A DNA stretch of 64,000 nt, taken from contig JBCAML010000020.1 of assembly GCA_038503075.1 (NCBI GenBank), positions 682,001-746,000 on the forward strand, given 5' to 3'. This DNA comes from Gyromitra esculenta (taxonomy: Eukaryota; Ascomycota; Pezizomycetes; Pezizales; Discinaceae). The notes below the pieces were generated by a model. It was not told the DNA's origin. It ran no database searches and saw nothing but the letters and a program-made list of their open reading frames with translations. Below, in pieces: positions 11,654 through 24,100 of this stretch. The stretch's first letter is position 1; every line of letters starts with the position of its first letter. The position numbers and the translations under genes are program-made.

Positions 11654-12279
11654 TCAATCTCCAGATTCTGTGCCATGTTGAATCAACGTGCAGTTGAATT
11701 GAAGGGGGAGATACGCGACCCGCTCGTGAAAAGGCGCAATTCGTGGAAAGACACCGAGAACAGTCCTTTTTCTAGGTACACCCGCCTCGTATGCTTCTGC
11801 TTCAATATCCCGAATGGCTTTTTCTCTCGGTGTTACAATAGGCAGACTGGTGGCGTCCCCGTACTGGGAAAACGGTTAGTCATTCACGATCATCAAAAGA
11901 TAACGAGAACCCTCTTGTACCCGGGCTCCGGGCTCCGGCTCATGCCCTAGGGCTCTCAATGCGGTTGCTGGTGAGAGAAAACGTCAGAGAGCATCCCGCT
12001 ACAACCAACCTGGGAAGGCCGGAGGAGAAAAAAGAGAAAGCATTCGCGAATCTTACGTACAATTAACTCCCATGGTGCTCCGATGTCAGGAATAAGAAAT
12101 TGAATTGCTATGCGGCTCAAGGCGCCATGCATAACAGCAAGGATTCCCTGGTCGCATGGAACGAACCGACCGTTGGTCCGTGCCTGCGAAACAGCTTCAA
12201 TCATTGGCCCTAGACGCATGTCACATAGGTCGCTTCCCATCTGATCTGTAAGATGCGCGGCAGCCAAGACAGAACAAGC
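11654..12279 (-). CDS. Unrecognised gene, 3' two exons modelled
   Basis: Two exons, 12279-12061 and 11863-11654, joined in phase 0 by a 197-bp intron with donor GTACGT and acceptor TTTTCCCAG. The last exon reads coding throughout (TPREKAIRDIEAEAYEAG, RTVLGVFPRIAPFHERV) and ends QHGTESGD-stop. The first modelled exon opens after an acceptor CACTCTAG and reads ACSVLAAAHLTDQMGSDLCD and later GRFVPCDQGILAVMHGALSR. The first in-frame Met is at 12240 (60 + 69 residues if used). One or more 5' exons probably exist further upstream, but I could not place them. No family recognised; it looks like a soluble helical protein. Evidence is composition plus phase agreement only. Confidence 0.4.
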
Positions 12280-13438
12280 CTAGAGTGATCCAGTAATGCT
12301 TCTGGGTCATATATCTCCGTCGAGTCTCACGATAGCAGAGGTGGAAAGCCGGCAGTTTTGTTACGTTGGGATATGCTAGTATAGGTACATGCATTTATGG
12401 TGATGATAAATGGCAACTGGATAGTCTTCGGCCTAGGTATGGAGAGCCTGAATGGTAAAGAGCAACCCTAATAGAAATTGATGTCCCACGGCTTCTCCAA
12501 AATTCTACTAGGACTGAAAGACCCTCCCTCCTTTATCTTGAATGCTGAGGGTCTAGGTTGGTTTGGGGCGGAGGAGGGTCGAGTTGCTTTTAGGTTGGAT
12601 GGATTCCACGACGGGGAGGAAATAATGGTGGAAAGGGGCAAAATAGTTGGATAAGCCTTGGGGAGGATGTGGCTGGGGCTCTACGATTCGATATGGGACT
12701 GGAGCGCGAGAGTGAAGTTGCGTGTTCGATAGTTGCGGGTATGATGCTATGTATGTTTGGATATTTGGGGCTACCAGCGCTGTATAATTTGGCGAAATTC
12801 GGTTTGGTGCTAGTCCAAAGAAAGCAAGTGCTAGCCCCAAGGTGGTTTGGACTGACTGTTTTTCTTGAGTAAGCCCCTGCTAGCGTTAAACCGGATTTCA
12901 CCATATTGTGCGGTATTGCGGAGGTGAGAAAGAGTATAGTTACACCCCATAGAGAACAAAACTCTGGGAGGAGCTGGTCTCTTGAGATGTCAGTAGTGGA
13001 AGTTATAGGATATTTGTTTAGGGAGAATTTATATCTGGGGTTTTCGCGATGAGATTTGAATTTATTTACTAGTAATATTTACGGGTTCTCTGAGAGACGA
13101 AATTCAATGCTATATCTGGAGGACGTAGTTCTTTGGCTTATAGACATTCTTAGACCTCAATATATCAATTGCTGCGAATTATGCACTTGTGGGAGGCTAT
13201 TACAATGCTGAGATCTACAGATCTTTTAAGCCTTAAGGGCATCCCGCCGATTTTTGAAATAGCTCGAATTTCACTCATTCATTCATTCCATTCACTCATC
13301 CCATCACTCGTGTCGATGCAGGACCTCATCACATGACTTAGCCTTGGCGCCAAGCTCGCACGAGATCTCGAACACTCGATTCTCGAATCTTCAAAGCACC
13401 TACACATCCTCACCACCTCCCTCCGAAAAATCACAACT
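12280..13438. other. Intergenic, divergent promoters
   Basis: Separates the unrecognised minus-strand gene from SNU66. It may hide 5' exons of the former on the minus strand. Overlapping frames of 95-104 codons at 12553-12904 have no motif. Short TTCATTCATTCA-type repeats lie at about 13275-13300, just upstream of SNU66. Confidence 0.35.
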
Positions 13439-15618
13439 ATGGAAGAATCCCTCTCCCTCGAAGAAACCAACAAGCTCCGTATTTCCCTCGGCCTCAAACC
13501 CCTCAAACCCGATCTTCCCCCCTCCACCTCCGCCGATGGTGGCACTGGGACAGAGCCTGTCTATGACAACTCTGTCGAGGGTCAGGAGCGATGCGCTGTC
13601 AATAACTGGAAATCGCACCAAGCTGAGCTTGACAAAGAAACTGCCCGCAAGCTTCGCGCCGAGGGTGTAAAGAAAGCTCGTGATGCGGCGAGGCGGTTTG
13701 CAGTACTTGAGGGGAAGGGGCTAGGAGAGCCGGATGAAGCGGAGGAGGACACGACGACGTGGGTGAGGAAGATGAAGAGACGGCAGAAAAAATTAGCGGA
13801 GAAGTTGGCTAGGGAGAAGGAAGAGGAGTTGGAGAGAGCCGCGGCGGAGTTGAGAGATTATACGGCGGCGGATCTGACAGGGGTAAGAGTTGGGCATGAT
13901 TTGGGGGAACTTAGAGAGGGAGAGGAGGGAATGGTGTTGACGCTGAAGGACAGTACAATTGAGGAGAATGAAGGTGAGTATTGTCACTGTATTTGAGGTT
14001 CTGACGCGAAAAAAAAAAAGTTTACTAATGTTGGGCTAGATGAAGGAGATGAACTCGTATCTACGGAGTTGGCGGAGCGGGAGCAGCTGAAGGAGCGTTT
14101 AGAACTGAAGAAAAAGAAGACAGTGTATAGCCCGCACGATGAGCACGATGGGGAAAGGAGAATACTCGCGCAGTATGATGAGGAGACTGAGGGGAAAAAG
14201 AAGAAAAGGTTCGTACTTGATGGTAATGGCAACTCAACGGAGGCCGATGCTCATCGGAAGGAAGTCGCGGAGAAACTCAAAGCGAAACCTATTACTTTAG
14301 ATCTACCGAGTAAGTATCTACCGTCACCGTATTATGCGGTGTCTGAGGGTGCGGCTAATTGTGGTTGTGGCGGTAGAACCCGAAGTCGCCTCTGACTATG
14401 TAGATCCCTTAATACTGAAGATCAAGAAGCCGAAAAAAAAGGCGAAAAGTACTCGTAGGAAGTCCGACGACGACGACGACGCCCTTGCACCCCTACCTGC
14501 GGACGACGACACACCAGAGGCTGATGGGGATTTAATGGAGGTTGACTCGAAGCCGATCCTGAAGCCGAAACGGACATATAAAGATGTCTCCTTTGTCGAC
14601 GATGAAGATCTTCAGAGCGCACTCGCAATGCAACGTACACTAGCGTTGAAGAAGCGCAGGATTTTGAAACCGGATGACTTAGCTCGCCAGCTGCGCGAGG
14701 AGTCGGCAGTGGCAGGTAATGGGGTGGACGCTCCAATAAAAGAAGAAGACGAAGAGGAGTCAGGTTTGATTATTGATGAGACAAGCGAGTTCGTGGCGAC
14801 GTTGAGAGCGCCGACTATTCCGGAACGCAAGAAGCCACAGCCTGCTCTAGCTGTCACTGCTATGGCGGAAGACTCTCCTGAACCCGAAGATCGCGGTGTC
14901 GACGTGAAAATGGAAGACGTAGAAGAAGAGGAAGGAGTACGGCGCGAGTCTGTCATTTCAGCTCCTGCTGAGATTTCTAGCACTGGGTTGGACGAGGAAA
15001 CCACGATAACTCGGGGAGTGGGGGCAACACTTGCCATGCTGAACCAGCGCGGCTTGCTTAAACGAGATGAGGAGGCGGATCGTAAGATTCAGCTCTTCCG
15101 TGACCGTGAGAAATTCAGCGCCGAAAAACGCATGCGCGAGATTGAAGCAGAGGAGAAAGCGAAGCAACAAAGGCTGCGTGACAGACAAAGTGGCAAGTTC
15201 GACCGCATGTCGGCCCGTGAGAGGGAAGAGCACGCTAGATGGGAGAATAGGCAGAGAGATCTCCAGGAAGCTAGAGAGATGCAGCAAAGGTTCAAGGAGT
15301 ATAAACCCGATGTTAACTTGAGCTACAAGGATGAGTTTGGACGGGATATGTCGCAGAAAGAGGTATGTTCAATCATTCACTCTCACTCTCTCCTGTACTT
15401 GGCTGGTGTTTTGTACTGATAATTCTACGCAGGCGTTTAAACACCTTTCGCATCAATTCCACGGTAAGGGCTCTGGGAAGGCAAAGACTGAGAAGAGACT
15501 TAAAAGGATTGAGGATGAGAAAAAGAGAGAAGCGGCATCCAGTCTAAACAGTACTTCTGCAACGGCGGTCCAATCTGCAGCCAAAAAGAGCAAGCAGGCA
15601 GGCGTGAGGTTAATGTAA
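13439..15618 (+). CDS. SNU66: SART-1/Snu66, U4/U6.U5 tri-snRNP protein
   Basis: Spliceosomal tri-snRNP protein of the SART-1 family. Exons 13439-13973, 14040-14309, 14377-15362, 15433-15618; introns of 66, 67 and 70 bp keep phase; 658 residues. The extreme N-terminus, LSLEETNKLRISLGLKPL (residues 5-22), is a HIND element, the short helix by which Snu66 binds the ubiquitin-like protein Hub1. Further family blocks: WVRKMKRRQKKLAEKLA, then YTAADLTGVRVGHDLGEL (about 140-160), long charged coiled-coil stretches, VGATLAMLNQRGLL (about 520), and the C-terminal signature YKDEFGRDMSQKEAFKHLSH followed by QFHGKGSGKAKTEKRLKR. The QKE-AFKH join crosses the last intron. Length is close to fungal relatives. 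The protein acts in the nucleus in splice-site activation. Confidence 0.95.
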
Positions 15619-17693
<2,075 letters not shown>

Positions 17694-17957
17694 AAGGCTG
17701 AGTGAAAAGGTGAGGGCGTAAGAGGTTTTCCTTTTTTTTTTTCGCTCTTAGGCTTTAGACTATTTTTTTTCTTTATATCCTCTTGCGTTATATATAATTT
17801 TATAAAGCGAGTAAGAAAAATTCATAGAGCTACTACATATTTTTTCTTTCAAGTTCTGGTTAGAGAATTATAAAAAAAAGGGAGGGGTTTATTTACGATT
17901 TACGATATGCAATAAATTAAGTCATAAAATCTCACTCGGCGAACAAGAGCTGGCTCC

Positions 17958-18143
17958 TGTTGTAATATTGAGGCGCGTAGAGAGGAATAGAAGACTCGAT
18001 TGCTTGATTGCTTGAGGTGGGCATACGGCCCCTATCTAAATAGCTCTTCGGGTGCCCGTGTGCTCGGGTACCTGTCTCTCAATCATTTCTGACGCCGAAG
18101 CCACACCCGTGGAGGCACCCCGTATTAGGAAGCTTCTCCAACA
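17958..18143 (+). mobile_element. Solo LTR, copy A (186 bp)
   Basis: Starts TGTTGTAATATTG and ends TTCTCCAACA, giving the TG...CA ends and short TGTTG/CAACA inverted termini of retrotransposon LTRs. Flanks GCTCC and TCTCC match at four of five positions, a decayed target duplication. It aligns along most of its length with copies at 20349-20564 and 30478-30702 but lacks an internal stretch of CTTG repeats that they have. No adjoining primer-binding site or pol sequence. Confidence 0.7.
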
Positions 18144-18463
18144 TCTCCATAAAAACGACTCTTGAATTAGTATAAGCTCGATAGCTCGATTAGAGGCCTA
18201 TATAAAATCTCGAGAGAAGGGTTTGGGCGATGCCCGATAGGGGCTTCTGAATAGACAGGGCACTAGAATGCTCGTGGGTACGAGATTGGGGGTGTATCTA
18301 TAGGCATGCAACCAACCCTCAGAGAAGTTAAGTGGCACAACCTTAGCTTCATGCCTGCTATTTTGACGTGTTGAACAGAGAACTTAATCGGTACGTCATG
18401 GGTTTTACTTACCGGGGGAATCGATAATCCTCATAGTTCATTCCTAACTACTTTTAACAGGTA

Positions 18464-18721
18464 TGGTTGCGTCCAACAAGACCCTGCGGTTTTTGGGGTG
18501 CCACAACGCGATGAAACAATATGAAATTCAACTAAAAAACAAGCTATTACAACCTCCTCTTCATGTGCAGCAATATAAACTCGATAGCATGATGGGGCTA
18601 TCTTCTCTATTGTGTTTTTAAAGTAAGGGTGGGTTTATTTATTTTTTTAGAGGGAGTAGCCTGACGTCGTTTGCTGTGTTGTGGTACTTCAAAAACCGCA
18701 GGGACTTGTTGGACGCAACTG
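18464..18721. mobile_element. MITE-like element, 258 bp
   Basis: Inverted termini of about 45 bp. The left arm contains GTTGCGTCCAACAAGACCCT and the right arm, reverse-complemented, GTTGCGTCCAACAAGTCCCT, each followed by GCGGTTTTTG. TA dinucleotides bound both ends (18462-18463, 18722-18723). The right terminus starts CAG, as in Tc1/mariner elements; the left has TGG there, a likely mutation. No coding capacity inside. Confidence 0.65.
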
Positions 18722-20348
18722 TATATGGATGGGAGGTTTTATATAACGTTTGAAGTCTTTAATACATGTAACTAGTGGAATCAAATACACACCAACCCCA
18801 AGGTTTGAGCTACGTTTCAAAGTTCATCTTGACCGGGATACGATGCTTGTCCGAATCATAGTGGGTCACTCGCACTTTTTTCATGTCAGTTCTTTCATTA
18901 CGACTTACATGTATTTGTTCGGTATATACAAGCCAAAATTTATGATGCGACTGTTTGCTTTGCCTGGGCTTGTAGATGGATATGGGGGTTACTATATCCA
19001 TTGCGTATCCACCTAGAAGCCGTATGTATCTCTAAAACCGTCTAAACGCGTTTGTTATGAGTGAGACTGGGGGCTTCATCACAGCTAATCGCAGTGCTGC
19101 AACTGGGACGTCTATATTTATGAAATATGCCTCCATCTCTCGATCTCTCTCTGTCTTCTTTTCCCCAGAACAGCACCATCTCAACACCAGAAAGCAATCC
19201 ACGGCCGTCACTAATCCATCGATAGCTCATCAGATAAGTCATTAAATTTATCAATATCAAAGGATTAAGTACTATATCGCTGTTTTCAAGAAGATATGGT
19301 GCTTCTATATATATATTCTTTGAACTGCTACACCCACGTATCACCAACGGCAGCTGAGGCTTATCAACAACGGAAACCTAGAAGCGGTATATGCCCGAAA
19401 CCTACGGCAGCAATATAGATATATATCAACCGACTAAAACTAGCATCGCAGCAGGGTGGTTTCCAGAATGGAACCTCGGTAGCGAAGCTCATAGCGGGGG
19501 CGAGTAGGATGACCACTCCCAAGAGGCTCGACTTTGTGTTGGAAGCCCCGTGAGTGGTACCTACAATTGAATACCAACGACAGTGTCCTGTAGTTACTTC
19601 CTAGAGAATAAGGGTGTAGACATCTCTTCCGCTCGTCCAAACTCTTTCCATGCCACTGTTACTGTCCCCCCCGGTGTCCACTACCCCCGCACCCAATCGC
19701 ATCTTGATTCGAAGCCCAGTGCGCTAATCTCTTCGCTTAGAGTGGTGTCCAGAATCGAGCCTCGGCTGCAAAGCTTCCAAAGTGGGTATGGGCGGGGCAT
19801 CTAGTCCAACCTTCGGGGCAAGTCCTGTCACGCATCTAACTGGTCTCCAATGTGAGCGTCTTAAGGATAGTAAAATAGGAAATAGGGTATGGTTCTCGCT
19901 ATATTTTATCCTGGCTATGTCTTACTCATGCTAACTTTGCTTGTTTTCAGTCGTAAGTGTTATCCCCCTCAAAATCATCAACAAACCAGGGATATGAGAT
20001 CAAGATGGCACGATTGACGACTTTCTTAGAGATTGCTATTGCGTCGAGTCTTGTCACTAGATTCTTTTGCAATAGAGGTTAAGTTTTGAAAGCTTTGCCG
20101 TAACTTCAGTTCACAATAATATCTTCATATATGTGACGCTGTGGGTGGTTGTTGGGTGGATTTGAGCACCACCGTATGGATGCTACTAATACAGCTAGGT
20201 GGGGTCAAGGGATAAGAATAAGGAACAGAGATGCAGTCAACAAACCCGAGGGCATATGACTAAAACTAGGATGGATTATGATGGAGCATTGAGGTTAATG
20301 ATATCTTTTCCCCACGTCAAGTTAAATGAGTAGGGTGTACATAAGGTG

Positions 20349-20564
20349 TGTTGGAGAAGCTTCCTAATACGGGGTGCCTCCACGGGCGTGGCTTCGGAGT
20401 CGGAAATGATTGAGACACAGGTAACCGAGCACACGGGCACTCGAGCGCCCGAGAGAGAGCTATTTAGATAGGGGTCGTATGCCCACCTCTAGCAAGCAAG
20501 CAAGCCTAAGCAATACAAGCAATCGAGTCCTCTATTCCTCCCTACACGCCCCAATATCACAACA
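20349..20564 (-). mobile_element. Solo LTR, copy B (216 bp) with intact target duplication
   Basis: Reverse-oriented relative to copies A and C. On the plus strand it starts TGTTGGAGAAGCTTCC and ends ATATCACAACA. It is flanked on both sides by the identical 5-bp sequence AGGTG (20344-20348 and 20565-20569), the length expected for Ty1/copia or Ty3/gypsy integrases. The perfect duplication shows that the LTR is complete and the solo form arose by LTR-LTR recombination. With copy A it forms inverted arms around 2.2 kb. Confidence 0.8.
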
Positions 20565-21167
20565 AGGTGGACTTGGATAGAGGCAAAAGGCTTAGGACCT
20601 GTTACGACTCCTCATTTCTAAAAAAAAAAAAAAGCCACCCCTCGTATCGGAACTAGTCGATGTCTCGCATACCCCACCGCTAAAGATATCGGAGTTCCTA
20701 TGATTAAAGAAGAATCAACGGGTATGGTTATCATGCGAATGATAAACCATGACGTACATCGTACGATCACCCGCCATCACTCGATTTTTCGTTTCAGCCT
20801 GACTCAAATTTGGGATTAGGAGAGTATTTCCGCGGCTCAATTTCAAGAATGGGAAACAAAACTATTTTCTCATTATTGATACGACATGTAGAAAGAAGTG
20901 GAACAAAGAAATTAAAAAAAAAGATCTTAATTAGCCTTCATCCTAATTAAGCGTATGAGAAAAAGAAAAAGAAACTCCAAAAGGTTAAGCGGAATACATG
21001 ACAAGAAAGTACAAAGGCAAAAAACAACATTAGTATCTATGAATAGAACAACCGGACAAGAAACTCTTTTTCGGCCACGAGACTTTCCCATATAATCCTC
21101 CCGACTAGTGGTTTTTGGAGAAAACACCGTTGTGCTTAAAGTGCTAAAGTAGCACTCGAATAGCTTG

Positions 21168-24100
21168 CTAACGGTAATGGGTGTACGAGTTGGTGACTCT
21201 GCTATTATTTCTGCCCCGTCCTCCCCAAGCGTTTTCTTGCCCCCCACGTACAGGTGCGCCTCTACCCGCTGGCCCCCCTCCTGGTTGCCCACGGTTCGGG
21301 ATGCCAGCTCCATTCCATGTACCCGCTTGCCTAGGAACTTGGCCCCTACTAGGGCCTCCGGGACCGCCTCTTGCTGCTCCAAGTGTTGGCCATGGGTCTT
21401 GAGCTGGGTACGCTCCGCTGGCCTGCTGGCTGTAGGTTGCCTTAGCTTGCGGGCTATATTCTCCTCTATTCCTCTGTTGTTCGTAATCCCCCCCACCACC
21501 CTGTTGCTCATAATCTCCCCTACCACCCTGTTGCCCATAACCCCCCTTACCACCCTGTTGCCCATAACCATCCCTACCACCCTGTTGACTATATTCTCCT
21601 CTATTGCCCTGCTGGCCGTACCCTCCTCTATCGCTCCTCTGATTGTACTCCACCCCACCCTCCTGCTCATTGTATTCCCTCCCGTCACCTTGCTGACTAT
21701 AGCCCCCTCTATCGTCTCTCTGACCGTTCCGTTGACCATAATCTACTCCACCTCTCTGCTGATTATAGCCTCTATCATCTCTCTGGTCGTAGTCTCCCTT
21801 ATTGGCCTGTTGGGAAAAATCTCCTCTATCATCCCTCTGGCTGTAGTCTCCCGTATTGGCCTGCTGGGAAAAACCTCCTCTATCATCCCTCTGATCATAG
21901 TCTTCTCTGTGGCCCTGCGGACCATAACCTCCCCTATCATCCCTTTGACTGTAATCTCTGCCATAGCCTTGCTGACTATAGCCTCCTCTACCATCCCTTT
22001 GGCTATAATTTCCCCTATTTCCCTGCTGACCATAGCCTCCTCTCTCATCTCGCTGAATGTACTCTCCTCTGCCACCCTGCTGGTCATAATCCCCCCTGTT
22101 CCCTTGGCTGTAGCTTCCTCTGCTACCATCCCGTCCGTACATTCTCTCTTCCCTCTCCACCCTATCATCGATAACTTGCCTATTCTCGTCTTCGTTAGGC
22201 CACCTATCTTTGATCTGGAGGCGAGGGACACCGTATACACCGCCTCCCCTCGTAGGCATATTGGAACCTCCGTTAGGATTATAGTCATTTTTATCATGGT
22301 AACTGTTCGAGGTAACATGAGGGGTAGGATGACCATTCTGTTTATTATTAGGTGGGCTAGGGGGACCTCTAATCGCAACAGCCATATCCGGAAAATCTTC
22401 TTGATTCGTTATGACTGGTCGTTGTTGTTGATTCCCTGGGAGGGCCGCTTCCCACTCATCTATTTCAACGAGCTTAGGAATGGGGGGTGCTTGTCGTCCG
22501 TTTGTGGCCTGAAAAGCTGAGAGCTGGCCTTCGAACTTGCGTTGCCCGACAAGGGCAGTGGAACCGGCTTGAGGAAGAGGAGGAGTAGAAGAAGGAGAAT
22601 CTTGTATGGCCTTTAAATTGGTCCGACCACCAGAACCGACTCCGGCTGCAGAACGGATAGCGACTTGTGCAGTAGTGTTAACAGGAGCTTCCACAAGGGC
22701 CTTCTGGCCGCGTCCACACTTCGGGCAGATACACTCTTCACAACACAAACGGTTGACACATTGGTGACCGCAGAGTAGAAACCTAGTACAAGGTGAAATA
22801 CAACGAATTTCCTTATGTTCAAATCTAATACCCAGTCAGCGTGGTACTCTCACGAGTAGATGAAAAATTTGCACTCACGCATGGCATCTTAGTGTGCAAG
22901 CATGCCGACAGGGCAAAATCTCTTTACACAACTTTCGGCAACCTCCGTTGATGTCCGTCCAGTCTATAACGTCTATACAGTCACAGCCTTCATTAGATAT
23001 CTATAGCAGAAAACGTCGGGGAAGAGGGCAGGAAAGAAATGCTACGCACCCTCAATCTCAGTTCTAGCCTTATGTTTTTGGCATGTAAGCGGAAGCCTAA
23101 CTCCAATCCTCGATGGTGGTTCGTTGAGAATTCCACCAATCTCCCACCATAATTTGTCGGCCGTGGTAGCCAATTTTGCGTTCCCGAAGATATAAAAGCC
23201 CCGCCTGGCACGCGATAGCGCGACGCAAACACGATTTTGAATCTAATTCATCAACTAGCTATTCCACACATCCGAAAGGGCAGTCTAGTACATACCGACA
23301 AGAACCCAATACTATTATAATCATTGCTCCTAACTAAACTGAGTAAAATAACCTCGTTCTCCTCACCTTGATAACTATCTACCGTTTGAACTTTCATCAA
23401 AGTACGACCCAAATTGGGATGATTAAGAATAGTTTTCCGGATTAGAGTGCGCTGCCCCCCGTAAAAGGTCAGGATGGTGATGTTTTTCGAGTCCATCCCG
23501 TTTAAGACCAGGTAGTCGGCGAAATTGACTACCATCTGTGACTCAAGGATATTCCTGCGGGAGTGAACCTCGTCGGTACTTTCTTCGTATGAATGCGAGT
23601 ACCAGAAGACATTGGTGTCACCCATTCCTTGAATCGATTCACGACCCAGAACAGTCGGGTGGTCCACTAGTTTGTCTTCGTCTTTACCATTTGTCAGTAA
23701 TCATGTATAAATTTTACGTTTCATAATAGCACTTACAAATCGGCCCAAGGAGTTCCCTAATCTCCGGTCTCATACCTATCGCCCTTATGTCGTTAATGGT
23801 CATTCTAGTCACTTAGCTAGAATTAGACTCACGTCTCTGCGTCCTTAGAGTCACGAACGGGAAGTCATTTGTAACCAGTCTCTCGAACATGCTTATATCT
23901 AGGAAATAAGGTTTGCCCTCCAAATCCTGAACCGCACAATGGCCCCTCAACTGTTCGTGATCACCGACCAAGATCAAGTGTTCAACACTAGGCATACATG
24001 CAACCGTCACGGGCCCCTCAAGGGCCTCGGCCGCCTCTTCAATCAACACGATCTTTGGTTTGACTGCAGCAATGATGCTCCGGTACTTACTTAAACCGGT

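Larger units (their letters stand above)
17694..21167. other. Gene-poor island with transposable-element remnants
   Basis: About 3.5 kb with no supportable gene on either strand. It contains two solo LTRs in opposite orientation (17958-18143 and 20349-20564), a TA-flanked MITE (18464-18721), and an imperfect direct repeat of about 36 bp (19451 and 19739 regions, near CCAGAAT...CCTCGG) of unknown origin. The first few hundred bases after 17693 are the AT-rich ADE12 3' flank. Confidence 0.5.

Noticed and set aside
21165..22520. 451-codon plus-strand frame opposite the helicase tail
   Set aside because: A shadow of the helicase repeat region: the reverse complement of the Gln/Gly codons gives Leu/Ile/Pro/Thr-rich pseudo-membrane repeats.
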